64,000 nucleotides of DNA from JBBDSJ01 sp040905025 (GTDB lineage: Bacteria > Pseudomonadota > Gammaproteobacteria > Methylohalomonadales > Methylohalomonadaceae), in assembly GCA_040905025.1 (NCBI GenBank), contig JBBDSJ010000122.1:15476-79475 (forward strand). The letters are read 5' to 3'. The notes beneath the pieces are model-generated. The model did no database searches. It saw only the letters and a list, made by a program, of their open reading frames with translations, and was not told the origin of the DNA. A program made the translations under genes and the position numbers. Each line of letters starts with the position of its first letter. The first letter of the stretch is position 1. Below are positions 35,843-44,157 of this stretch, piece by piece.

Positions 35843-37153
35843 CTAATGGCCGGAAGCAGGATTCAGTATTTTTACTTCACGCTGCGGGAACGGAATTTCG
35901 ATATTGTGTTCCTTGAAGGCCTGCCAGATCATCATCAGCAGATCCGCACCGACACGATTGGGCCCATCGTCGATACCTTCCATCCAGAACTCCACCAGAA
36001 TATCGACACCGGAATCGCCAAAGCCGGCGATTTCAGCATCGGCAAGCTCTTCGATCGGCGTGTCCGGCTCATTGATGACTTGCGGATGCGAACGCACGAC
36101 TTGCTTGACGATATCCAGCATCTTCGGGAGATCAGTACTGTAGGCTACCTGGAACTCCAGTGCATAGCGCTGTTTTTTGTTTTTATGCGTCCAGTTGATA
36201 AAGCGTGTAGTAATCAACTGTTCATTCGGCACCATGACATCCTTGCCGTCAAAGGTTTCGAGCAAGGTCGAACGCATATTCATTTCACGGATAACACCGG
36301 CATGACCATCTTCCAGTTCGATGTAGTCACCGACTTTCACGGATCGATCCAGCAGAATGATGATACCGGAAATAAAGTTGGATGCGATTGCCTGCAAGCC
36401 GAAGCCCAGCCCGACACCGAGCGCACCGCCGAATACCGCCAGTGCCGTCATATTTATGCCCATAATCTGCAACAGCAGGATAAACACCACCACAATCAGG
36501 GCAACTTCAAACAGCTTGGCAAAGACCTCGCGTGTGCCTATATCGATCGTTTCCTGCTTGCGAATCATCTGTTGGCCAGCGGTGTTGGAAATACGGCCCA
36601 GCCAGAACAGAATCGAACCAAACACCAGCACACGTGCCAGCCCGTATGCCGTTATACGAATATTGCCAATCTCTATACCCATGCTTTCGAGATAGCCGGT
36701 AATGTACGGCAACCAGCCAAAAATATGCAGGATCGCGATCGGGATCAGAATCCACTTGAATATGATCCTGATGAAAGGACTGCCGACATAACGGCTAATG
36801 ATCGAATAAAACAGAAATACCAGCGCCAGACTTTGACAAATCCGTACCAGCCAGCTCTGCTGCACGGTCAAACTGCTTATTTCAACGGCGATACCCAGAG
36901 CAAGGATAGTAAACAGCGGAAATAACATATCGCCGATTTGATATATGCCTTTTTTGAGTGGCAGCCACGGACCTGCATCAGGAATCTGGCGCAACAGCGG
37001 CGAGTATTTTTTCAGTATGCTGGCCAACGAGTAGGCGAGGATTATTGCCAGCAGGACAAGCCCGCATTGTGCATAAAATTCAGGGCTGCCGACCCAGTCG
37101 AGTGAGGCGGCAAGATACTGGCTGAGCTGTGATTTCAACGCGGCAATATCCAC
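35843..37153 (-). CDS. MscS-family mechanosensitive channel
   Basis: Predicted inner-membrane channel that relieves osmotic pressure. The conserved MscS pore helix and beta domain occupy about residues 215-395 (GGALGVGLGFGLQAIASNFISGIIILLDRSVKVGD region), preceded by several extra membrane helices (about 25-45, 75-95, 110-130, 140-160, 185-205). I choose GTG 37153 (436 aa), which has a good GGAGA about nine bases upstream. The frame extends to 37297, but that extension has no supported start and a Cys/Trp-rich, non-family sequence. It probably shares transcription with rsmI. Confidence 0.9.
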   Translation of the reverse strand: MDIAALKSQLSQYLAASLDWVGSPEFYAQCGLVLLAIILAYSLASILKKYSPLLRQIPDAGPWLPLKKGIYQIGDMLFPLFTILALGIAVEISSLTVQQSWLVRICQSLALVFLFYSIISRYVGSPFIRIIFKWILIPIAILHIFGWLPYITGYLESMGIEIGNIRITAYGLARVLVFGSILFWLGRISNTAGQQMIRKQETIDIGTREVFAKLFEVALIVVVFILLLQIMGINMTALAVFGGALGVGLGFGLQAIASNFISGIIILLDRSVKVGDYIELEDGHAGVIREMNMRSTLLETFDGKDVMVPNEQLITTRFINWTHKNKKQRYALEFQVAYSTDLPKMLDIVKQVVRSHPQVINEPDTPIEELADAEIAGFGDSGVDILVEFWMEGIDDGPNRVGADLLMMIWQAFKEHNIEIPFPQREVKILNPASGH

Positions 37154-37384
37154 AATATTCAGTCTCCATAAAAAGCAGGTATGGCCAGATATACACCAGA
37201 CAACACCGTCCGGACAAGCGCACCGGAACAATGGCCATGCTGCAGATTCAAAATAATCATCTTCATTGAGCCAGGTAAAAAAATCTGGCCAGATCATGAA
37301 CGGGCTTCTGCAGAATTCGCGGCCACCGGCACATTTTTAGCAGAGTATTGACCACAGACAAAACCAAGCTGGTAACATAGCATC

Positions 37385-39265
37385 ATGCGTAACACTATTC
37401 TTCTGACTATATGTATTCTGCTGTTTACCGGCTGCGGCAGTACACCGGGCAAACCCTCTGAAGCCGAGATCAACCAACGTGAATCAGCCGCCGAACTGCT
37501 GGCAGCCGGAAATTACGAGCAAGCTGCCGAAAGCTACCAGACCCTCGCTGACGACAGCCGTGGTTTGCGTGCCGATCGCTATCGTTTGAGTGCCGCCGAG
37601 GCCTGGTTACTGGCTGATGCGACCGACAATACGGCCACACAAATTGACGATCTCGACTTTGATGCCGGCAAGGAAACGGCTGAATTCTCGCGGCTGCGCC
37701 TGTTGCAGGCCGAATTGAGTCTGCGTGCCGGTAACATCGATGCGGCCCGGGAACGTCTCGAGGATGCTTATCCACCACAGTCCGAACGCGCACTGCGCGG
37801 CCGCTATCACTTGCTGCAGGCACGCATTCATGCGGAAAATGGTGACAACTTACGCACCGCGCATGAACGACTGCGCGCGGATGCCGTACTGGAAGGTGAC
37901 GCTCGCCTGCGGCAAGCGGATGCCGTTTGGGAAAGCTTGCGCTCACTGTCAGCAGAACAAATCGAAACCCTGCAGTCGAGTGACAACACCGTCGGCAAGG
38001 GTTGGCTCGAACTGGCCCAAATCGATCGGGCGCGGTTGACCGATCCGACCATACTGCGGCGAACACTGGATGACTGGCAGTTGAGTTACCCGGGCCATCC
38101 GGCCAGCAAAGATATTCTTCCCGGCATGCAATCTGTGGCTGCCGAGATTGGCGCCCGGCCACAGCACATTGCCCTGATTCTGCCATTAACCGGCAGCTAT
38201 GCCGAAGCCGCCAAGGCGGTACGTGACGGTTTTCTGGCCGGACGTTACAGCAGCGGCAGCGAATCGCCCGAAATAACCATCTATTCGGCCGATGAACTGA
38301 CTATCACAAGTGTCTACGATACTGCAGTCACTGACGGGGCTGACTGGGTCGTCGGACCACTGGATAAACAGAGTGTGTCCACCCTGATTGAGCAGGGTGA
38401 TATCCGCGTGCCGACGTTCGTGCTCAATTACTATGAAGGCAGCATGGAGAATGTTGCTGCGCTGAACGGTGATCCGCGCAGGCCATTGCTTTACCAGTTC
38501 GCCCTGGCGCCGGAAGATGAAGCCCGGCAAATTGCCGAACGCGCCTGGTTTGATGGCCATGCGCTGGCACTGGCGTTGACACCTGCAAGCGAATGGGGCG
38601 ACCGGATTTACATGGCATTCGCCGAACGTTTCGAAAACCTGGGCGGCCGCATACTCGAACGTGAACGCTATGCGGCGGCCGATGGTGACTTCTCGGCTCC
38701 GGTTGAACGCTTGCTCAATCTCGACAGTAGCGCGGCACGTTATCAGCAGTTGCGCAGCCGCCTGCAACGCAGCATGAACTTTGAACCACGCCGCCGCCGC
38801 GATGCCGATTTTCTGATGCTGGTCGGTAGCGCCAATGCCGGTCGCCAGATTGGCCCACAGTTGCAGTATCACCGCGCTTTCGAGCTGCCGGTCTATGCCA
38901 GTTCGCAAGTCTTCAGTGGTGATATTAATCCCGGCGCCGACACAGACATGAATGGCTTCATGTTTGCCGACATTCCCTGGTTACTGGATCAGGGCATTCA
39001 GGCAACGTCAGTCTATCGTCAACTCGACCAACACTGGCCACAACGCATGCAACAGCAGGGCCGATTATTTGCGCTGGGAATTGATGCCTACCAGTTGCTG
39101 GCCGAATTGAATGTAATGGCACTGGATCGTTCCAGACGTATAGACGGTATGACCGGACAACTGTCTCTGGGCAAGGATAACCGCATACAACGGCAGTTAC
39201 AGTGGGCAAAATTTGTTGAGGGTGTACCGCGGCCGGCTGATGGTGACGTGATCATCGGCGAGTAA
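37385..39265 (+). CDS. lpoA: Outer-membrane lipoprotein LpoA (activator of PBP1a)
   Basis: Outer-membrane lipoprotein that reaches through the periplasm to activate the class A synthase PBP1a (formerly YraM/LppC). The 626-residue precursor has a lipoprotein signal peptide with lipobox LFTG-C17, a helical TPR-like N-terminal domain (about 25-255) and a C-terminal periplasmic-binding-fold LppC domain (about 260-620, HIALILPLTGSYAEAAKAVRDGF). It starts the lpoA-yraN-diaA-dolP run. No convincing Shine-Dalgarno precedes the ATG. Confidence 0.95.
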   Translation: MRNTILLTICILLFTGCGSTPGKPSEAEINQRESAAELLAAGNYEQAAESYQTLADDSRGLRADRYRLSAAEAWLLADATDNTATQIDDLDFDAGKETAEFSRLRLLQAELSLRAGNIDAARERLEDAYPPQSERALRGRYHLLQARIHAENGDNLRTAHERLRADAVLEGDARLRQADAVWESLRSLSAEQIETLQSSDNTVGKGWLELAQIDRARLTDPTILRRTLDDWQLSYPGHPASKDILPGMQSVAAEIGARPQHIALILPLTGSYAEAAKAVRDGFLAGRYSSGSESPEITIYSADELTITSVYDTAVTDGADWVVGPLDKQSVSTLIEQGDIRVPTFVLNYYEGSMENVAALNGDPRRPLLYQFALAPEDEARQIAERAWFDGHALALALTPASEWGDRIYMAFAERFENLGGRILERERYAAADGDFSAPVERLLNLDSSAARYQQLRSRLQRSMNFEPRRRRDADFLMLVGSANAGRQIGPQLQYHRAFELPVYASSQVFSGDINPGADTDMNGFMFADIPWLLDQGIQATSVYRQLDQHWPQRMQQQGRLFALGIDAYQLLAELNVMALDRSRRIDGMTGQLSLGKDNRIQRQLQWAKFVEGVPRPADGDVIIGE

Positions 39266-39272
39266 CCCTGAT

Positions 39273-39686
39273 GTGAGAAAAAAAGTCACACAGACGGTGG
39301 CCAAGAAGCAGAAGCCATCAACCGGACGCAAGGCAGCCTACCAGCGTGGTCAGGCAGCGGAACAGTCAGCCCTGGATCATCTGCGGCGACAAGGACTTGC
39401 GTTGCTGGAACGTAATTACCGGACCCACACGGGTGAAATTGACCTCATTCTGCAAGCAACCAGCCTGATAGTGTTTGTTGAAGTGCGTTATCGTAGCCGC
39501 ATTGATTATGGCAATGCTGCGGAATCGATCACCGCAACAAAACAACAACGGTTACGCAACGCGGCAGCGCAATATTTACAGGCCAACCCCGGGTTACAAC
39601 AACACCCATGCCGGTTTGATGCCATACTGGTAAGCGGTATGGAACCGGACTTCAAGATTGAGTGGTTGCAAGATGCGTTTCAATGA
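39273..39686 (+). CDS. yraN: YraN family endonuclease-fold protein (UPF0102)
   Basis: A 137-residue protein with a restriction-endonuclease-like fold and the conserved core YQRGQAAEQSALDHLRRQGL ... NYRTHTGEIDLIL ... VFVEVRYR, containing the E-x-D and E-V-K/R-type acidic residues seen in such nucleases. Its cellular role is not established. The start is GTG 39273; GTG 39297 is an in-frame alternative. The stop overlaps diaA by ATGA. Confidence 0.92.
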   Translation: MRKKVTQTVAKKQKPSTGRKAAYQRGQAAEQSALDHLRRQGLALLERNYRTHTGEIDLILQATSLIVFVEVRYRSRIDYGNAAESITATKQQRLRNAAAQYLQANPGLQQHPCRFDAILVSGMEPDFKIEWLQDAFQ

Positions 39687-40303
39687 CAGACCAGGAAAAA
39701 CAGGGCATTATGGAACCCGTTGAACGCGTCAGAAGTCTGTTCGTCGACAGTATCGAGGCCCAGTCTGAAGCTGCAAGTACACTGGCTGTGCCGATAACAC
39801 AGGCAGCTGATCTGATGGCCCGGGCGCTGCTCGCAGATCATCGCATTTTCAGTTGCGGCAATGGTGCATCAGCCGCTCTGGCACAACACTTTTCCGCCTG
39901 CATGTTGAACCGGTTTGAGCAGGAACGGCCCGGACTACCGGCCATTGCACTGACCAGTGATACCGCGACACTGACAGCCATCGGTAATGACTACCAGTTT
40001 GCCGATATTTTTGCCAAACAGATTCGTGCGCTTGGACAACCGGGTGATATTCTGCTGGCACTGACAACCAGTGGCAATTCCCATAATCTTGTGCAGGCTG
40101 TTGATGCAGCCCATGACAGGCAGATAGATTGTGTGCTGATCAGTGGACGCGACGGTGGCCATGTCGCCGGTCTGTTGCAGAATCCCGATATAGAAATTCG
40201 TGTTGCCAGCTGGACCAGTGCAAGAATACTTGAAGTACATATGGTTGTTTTACATGCGATCTGCGATCTGATCGACAGACGCTTACTTGGACAGGAGGAT
40301 TAA
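39683..40303 (+). CDS. diaA: DiaA/GmhA-like SIS-domain protein
   Basis: SIS-fold protein. DiaA binds DnaA and promotes timely replication initiation; the related GmhA is sedoheptulose-7-phosphate isomerase. The 206 residues include FSCGNGASAALAQHFSACMLNRFE and TTSGNSHNLVQAV. Position between yraN and a BON lipoprotein favours DiaA, though many genomes annotate it GmhA. ATG 39683 overlaps the yraN stop; an upstream GTG frame is within yraN. Confidence 0.85.
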   Translation: MTDQEKQGIMEPVERVRSLFVDSIEAQSEAASTLAVPITQAADLMARALLADHRIFSCGNGASAALAQHFSACMLNRFEQERPGLPAIALTSDTATLTAIGNDYQFADIFAKQIRALGQPGDILLALTTSGNSHNLVQAVDAAHDRQIDCVLISGRDGGHVAGLLQNPDIEIRVASWTSARILEVHMVVLHAICDLIDRRLLGQED

Positions 40304-40306
40304 ACC

Positions 40307-40921
40307 GTGATGTCTGTTGATACCCTGCGTTATTTTCTGATGCTTTCAGCCAGCCTGCTTATCGCAGTATTGCTGAGCGGCTGTGTAGCCGTTGCCGGAG
40401 GAGCAGTCGTAACTGGCGCCGCCGTTGCCAATGATCGCCGCACCAGCGGCACCATGGTTGAAGACCAGTCGATCGAATTGCGCGCCTACAATGCAATACG
40501 CAAAGATACTGAAGTCAATGAACAAACCCATATCAACGTAACCAGTTATAACCAGATCGTACTGTTGACCGGTGAGGCACCGACAGAAGGACTGCGCCAA
40601 CGTGTGGTTGAATACGTGCGTAGTGTGCGTGAAGTTAAAAAAATCTATAACGAAATCGCGCTGGCGGCACCCAGTTCGCTCGGCTCACGCAGCAGCGACA
40701 CATTGATCACTACCAAAGTTAAAACCAAACTGTTTGCGACCAGGGATCTTGATGCCACCCGTGTCAAGGTAATTACTGAACGCGGCATTGTTTATCTTTT
40801 TGGTTTGCTCAGCGCAGGAGAAACTGACCGGGCGACCGAAGCCACGCGCACCGTCGGCGGTGTGCAGAAAGTTGTGAAACTGTTTGAACCGTTTGAAGAA
40901 CAGACACAGGCAGAGGAGTAA
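40307..40921 (+). CDS. dolP: BON-domain outer-membrane lipoprotein DolP/YraP
   Basis: Outer-membrane lipoprotein with two BON domains (about 50-115 and 125-195). The E. coli protein supports outer-membrane integrity and BAM function and is a sigmaE target. The lipobox is LLSG-C26. A strong AGGAGG (40293-40298) is eight bases before GTG 40307; ATG 40310 is the alternative. At 204 residues it is close to the E. coli protein. It ends the lpoA run. Confidence 0.92.
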   Translation: MMSVDTLRYFLMLSASLLIAVLLSGCVAVAGGAVVTGAAVANDRRTSGTMVEDQSIELRAYNAIRKDTEVNEQTHINVTSYNQIVLLTGEAPTEGLRQRVVEYVRSVREVKKIYNEIALAAPSSLGSRSSDTLITTKVKTKLFATRDLDATRVKVITERGIVYLFGLLSAGETDRATEATRTVGGVQKVVKLFEPFEEQTQAEE

Positions 40922-41053
40922 AGCTGGCGCTATTCTCCGGCTACTTCATTTAAAAATTAAAATGAGGTCTGTCGCTCCTTGATGTGCCTCGCCTTGCACT
41001 TTCCCGGTGCCTATTTTGCTGCATGATTGAACCACGCTGGTGCGTATATTTTT

Positions 41054-41250
41054 AGGAAGCTCTGAATAATTCCTTCCTGGAATTTTCAGAGCACGAAATA
41101 CGAAAAATTATATTTTCGTATGTCTTCATTTTTCAATCACTTGCGTGATTGAAAAATGGCGGCACATCCATGTGCCGCAGGAACCTCTGGGTAGTGGTGC
41201 ATGGATGCACAGTTTACGTAGCGTAACGACGTAATTAATCAGAGGTTCCT
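41054..41250. repeat. 197-bp composite hairpin element with terminal inverted repeats
   Basis: The left end AGGAAGCTCTGAATAATT (41054-41071) and the inverted right end (41233-41250, reading AGGAACCTCTGATTAATT) match at 16 of 18 positions. Inside are five stem-loops: 41060-41091; ATACGAAAA/TTTTCGTAT (41098-41121); a perfect 14-bp stem with loop TTGC (41127-41158); GCGGCACA/TGTGCCGC (41159-41178); and GTGCA/TGCAC (41197-41210). It fills the gap between dolP and the HAD gene with no ORF, consistent with a mobile non-autonomous repeat. The rest of the gap (40922-41053, 41251-41342) shows only small leader hairpins. Confidence 0.75.
41179..41250. repeat. Nested 72-bp unit inside the composite element
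   Basis: AGGAACCTCTG recurs at 41179-41189 and pairs perfectly (11 of 11) with CAGAGGTTCCT at 41240-41250, enclosing the GTGCA-TGGA-TGCAC hairpin and a TTACG/CGTAA hairpin (41214-41226). This looks like a complete shorter copy sharing its right end with the larger element. Confidence 0.6.
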
Positions 41251-41348
41251 TAGTATTTCATACTGTTATCCGTAAATATCACTCAGCTACTTGCATGAGC
41301 CGCACGGCTCTGCAATAACTGGAGCATGGCTGCTCGCGAGGTATGGTT

Positions 41349-42128
41349 ATGCAAGCACTGCTTTTTGATCTGGATGGCGTCGTCTATCAGGATGGCAAGG
41401 CGATTTCGGGCGCGGTCGATACCCTGCAATGGGTGCGCGACGCCAATATTCCGCATCTGTTCGTCACCAACACCACCTCCCGGCCACGCAGCGGGATTCA
41501 GGAACGGCTGCAATCCTACGGCCTAGATATCAGCGCTGATTCGATCCTGACACCGGCCGTTGCCGCCTGTGGCTGGTTGCGTGAACATCATGCAAACAAT
41601 GTCGCGCTGTTTGTGCCTGACGCGACTGCAAACGAATTCAGTGATTTCCCCGTCCTGGCTGCTGAAGCGAAGCGTGGTGCCGATGCTGTGATCGTCGGCG
41701 ATCTGGGTGAGGGCTGGGATTTTGCCCGGCTGAATCGTGCGTTTCGTCTGCTCAGTTATAATCCCGACTGTGCACTGTTGGCCCTGGGCATGACGCGTTA
41801 CTGGCGTGCGCCCGAAGGCTTGCGGCTGGATACCGGGCCGTTTGTGCGTGCGCTCGAATATGCCAGTGAACGCGAAGCGGTTGTGCTTGGCAAACCGGCG
41901 GCTGATTTTTTTGCAATTGCACTGGAGAGACTCGGTTGTACCGCGCATGATACGTTGATGATCGGTGATGATGTCCGTGCTGATATCGGCGGCGCCCAGG
42001 CCAGTGGCCTCAAGGCAGCACTGGTGCGTACCGGCAAATTCCAGTCCACCGATCTAGAGGGTCAGATCAAACCGGATACGGTACTGGATTCAATTGCGGA
42101 TTTACACGACTGGTGGGAGAAGCAATAG
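41349..42128 (+). CDS. HAD-superfamily phosphatase (HDHD2/LHPP-like)
   Basis: HAD subfamily IIA hydrolase with the nucleophile motif LFDLDGVVYQDG near residue 5, the TNTTSRPR motif II region near 40, and the C-terminal LGKPAADFF and MIGDDVRADIGGAQ motifs carrying the lysine and metal-binding aspartates. Substrate unknown; relatives hydrolyse phosphosugars, phospho-amino acids or pyrophosphate. I choose ATG 41349 (259 aa), seven bases after GAGG (41338-41341). ATG 41343 is only one base from that site. Two small hairpins (41291-41315, 41322-41335) lie in its leader. Confidence 0.88.
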   Translation: MQALLFDLDGVVYQDGKAISGAVDTLQWVRDANIPHLFVTNTTSRPRSGIQERLQSYGLDISADSILTPAVAACGWLREHHANNVALFVPDATANEFSDFPVLAAEAKRGADAVIVGDLGEGWDFARLNRAFRLLSYNPDCALLALGMTRYWRAPEGLRLDTGPFVRALEYASEREAVVLGKPAADFFAIALERLGCTAHDTLMIGDDVRADIGGAQASGLKAALVRTGKFQSTDLEGQIKPDTVLDSIADLHDWWEKQ

Positions 42129-42206
42129 TGAATCGTTGCAAGCTCCCCCGGGATGTTGGATTAATACTTTGCGTTGCTGGCAATGACTACAGGAGTTGTC
42201 CCGGCG

Positions 42207-42665
42207 TTATTTGATCACGCGCAGGTGCGAGCGCCTGCCATCTTTGTCGGCATCATCCCTGCTCTCTGTTGCTGCATCAGCATTTGACTTTGAAGCACTA
42301 TCAACAGCTTCCTCATCCTGATCGGTATCAACCAGACCGTCAGCCGCCGCCTCTTCCGGGAAGGCCATGCCCGTGCTGTTTTCGCGGGCATAGATCGCCT
42401 GCACGGCAGCTACCGGCACACTGATGGCTTCCGGCTTGCCACTGAAACGCGCCTTGAATTCGATCATCTCATTACCAAGCTGTAATTCCTGCACAGCAGC
42501 CATCGCAATGTTCAATATGATTTTGCCATCCTGAACATGCGCCAGCGGAACACGTACTTCCGGATAGGTTGCATCGACCAGAATTAATGGCGTCAAACCA
42601 TTATCCGCAAGCCATTCATACAGTGCACGGACAAGATAAGGACGGTTGGATGTCAATTTGGCCAC
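42207..42665 (-). CDS. sspB: ClpXP protease specificity-enhancing factor SspB
   Basis: Adaptor that binds ssrA-tagged peptides and delivers them to ClpXP. The folded domain (about 1-110) starts with the conserved SNRPYLVRALYEWLADNGLTP and includes HVQDGKIILNIA and MIEFKARFSGKP. An acidic, disordered linker leads to the ClpX-binding tail GRRSHLRVIK. It follows sspA on the minus strand, the usual pair. Confidence 0.96.
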   Translation of the reverse strand: MAKLTSNRPYLVRALYEWLADNGLTPLILVDATYPEVRVPLAHVQDGKIILNIAMAAVQELQLGNEMIEFKARFSGKPEAISVPVAAVQAIYARENSTGMAFPEEAAADGLVDTDQDEEAVDSASKSNADAATESRDDADKDGRRSHLRVIK

Positions 42666-42732
42666 GATAGTTTACTCAATCAAGCAGTATTACCAGCATA
42701 CATCATGTGATCCCTGATACCGCAATGGATCA

Positions 42733-43362
42733 TCAGTTCGTTTGCAATTCGCGTTCGGATTCAGACAGACTGCCACGAAATGCCGCACGCTCAAACAAGC
42801 GTTTGGAATAAGCCTGCAAAGGTTTGGCGGATCCGGGCAACTTGATACCGAAGCTCTGAATGCGCCACAGGATCGGCGCCATACATGAATCAGCCAGCGT
42901 ATATTCGTCGGACATGAAGTACGGTTTTTGCGCGAATACACCGGCAATAGAGGTGAGGTTATCGCGCAGGGTCTTGCGCGCCGCCGCCGCCGCAATATCA
43001 TTATCACCATGCAACTCAATGACCGGCAAATACAGATCACGGCGAACGCGATAACATAACTGACGATTGGTAGCACGAGCGACAGGGTCAACCGGCATCA
43101 ACGGTGGATGCGGAAACCGTTCATCCAGATATTCAAGGATGATAGGCAAGTTATACAGCACCAGATCACGATCCATCAATGTCAGACTGCCGCCATAGGG
43201 ATTAATCTCACGCAATTCCTGTGGCGGATCATTGGCATCAACATATTCAATCTCGACACTGATATCCTTTTCTGCAAGCACTATACGTGCGGCATGACCA
43301 CTTGGATCAGTTTTATCAGTATACAAAACCATTGTTGATCGCCTGTTGGCAAGACTTACCAT
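42733..43362 (-). CDS. sspA: Stringent starvation protein A (SspA)
   Basis: GST-fold protein without transferase activity that binds RNA polymerase-sigma70 and alters promoter use in stationary phase. The 209 residues have an N-terminal thioredoxin-like half (ANRRSTMVLYTDKTDPSGHAARIVLAEK), then the conserved LDERFPHPPLMPVDPVARA, where the surface PHP motif needed for function is intact. The petABC-sspA-sspB order matches many gammaproteobacteria. Confidence 0.96.
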   Translation of the reverse strand: MVSLANRRSTMVLYTDKTDPSGHAARIVLAEKDISVEIEYVDANDPPQELREINPYGGSLTLMDRDLVLYNLPIILEYLDERFPHPPLMPVDPVARATNRQLCYRVRRDLYLPVIELHGDNDIAAAAARKTLRDNLTSIAGVFAQKPYFMSDEYTLADSCMAPILWRIQSFGIKLPGSAKPLQAYSKRLFERAAFRGSLSESERELQTN

Positions 43363-43413
43363 CCATCTCTCCCTGCTCTGCGCATGGGCAGTCCGGCGGT
43401 ATGCCGTACCGCT

Positions 43414-44157
43414 TTAATGTATGTCCTTCCAATATTCCCGTTTTAACAAATACACCACCACGAGAAATATCAGCAGGTAGAAAATAACCCAGAAGCCAAC
43501 TGCAGTACGCTTGAGCTGTGCGGGTTCGGCGATATAAACCATATAGTTTACTATATCAGCAACACTCTGTGCGTATTCGTTCTCGCTCAGCTTGCCGGGT
43601 TCGTCGACTGCCGTAGCAACGACTTTCCTGCCTTCATCATCCATAACCGGTTCGGGTATGCCCTGCAGTTCCCAGAGTACATGCGGCATCGCCGTATCCG
43701 GATATTGCAGATTGTTGGTGCCGGTAGGCCGTTCCGGATCCCGGTAGTAACCCAGCAAATAACTGTATATCCAGTCGGCACCACGTGAGCGCGCTGTCAG
43801 AGACAAATCCGGCGGCGCTACACCAAACCATGTTTCCGCTGCTGCCGGTGACATGGCCACGGTCATGGTGTCACCCGGCTTGTCGGTACCAAACATGAAA
43901 TTTTCACGCAGGACATTCTCCGGAATACCAATATCCAGAGCCATACGTTCATAACGCATAAATTTGGCGGAGTGGCAGCTGATGCAATAGTTGGCAAACA
44001 AGCCTGCACCGCGTTGCAGCGATTGTTTATCACTCAAATCAACGGGAGCCTTGTGAGCTGAATCAGCACCGGCCGCAGCCAGCACATTCATACTGGCGTG
44101 CATCAAGGCCAACGCCATCAAACAGCTTGCTATAAAAACAGACTTTGAATTCATCAT
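43414..44157 (-). CDS. petC: Ubiquinol-cytochrome c reductase, cytochrome c1
   Basis: Heme c subunit of the bc1 complex, passing electrons from the Rieske centre to soluble cytochrome c. The 247-residue precursor has a signal peptide (about 1-28), one heme motif C58-IS-C61-H62, and a C-terminal membrane anchor (about 218-238). Its start overlaps the petB stop by four bases. Confidence 0.97.
   Translation of the reverse strand: MMNSKSVFIASCLMALALMHASMNVLAAAGADSAHKAPVDLSDKQSLQRGAGLFANYCISCHSAKFMRYERMALDIGIPENVLRENFMFGTDKPGDTMTVAMSPAAAETWFGVAPPDLSLTARSRGADWIYSYLLGYYRDPERPTGTNNLQYPDTAMPHVLWELQGIPEPVMDDEGRKVVATAVDEPGKLSENEYAQSVADIVNYMVYIAEPAQLKRTAVGFWVIFYLLIFLVVVYLLKREYWKDIH

Noticed and set aside
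35789..36925. Plus-strand frame of 378 codons opposite the MscS gene
   Set aside because: Low-complexity, His/Gln/Asp-rich translation typical of antisense frames; the minus-strand MscS domain is clear.
37154..37297. N-terminal extension of the MscS gene to an upstream ATG
   Set aside because: The extension has an unusual Cys/Trp-rich sequence and no ribosome-binding site, whereas GTG 37153 has GGAGA at good spacing.
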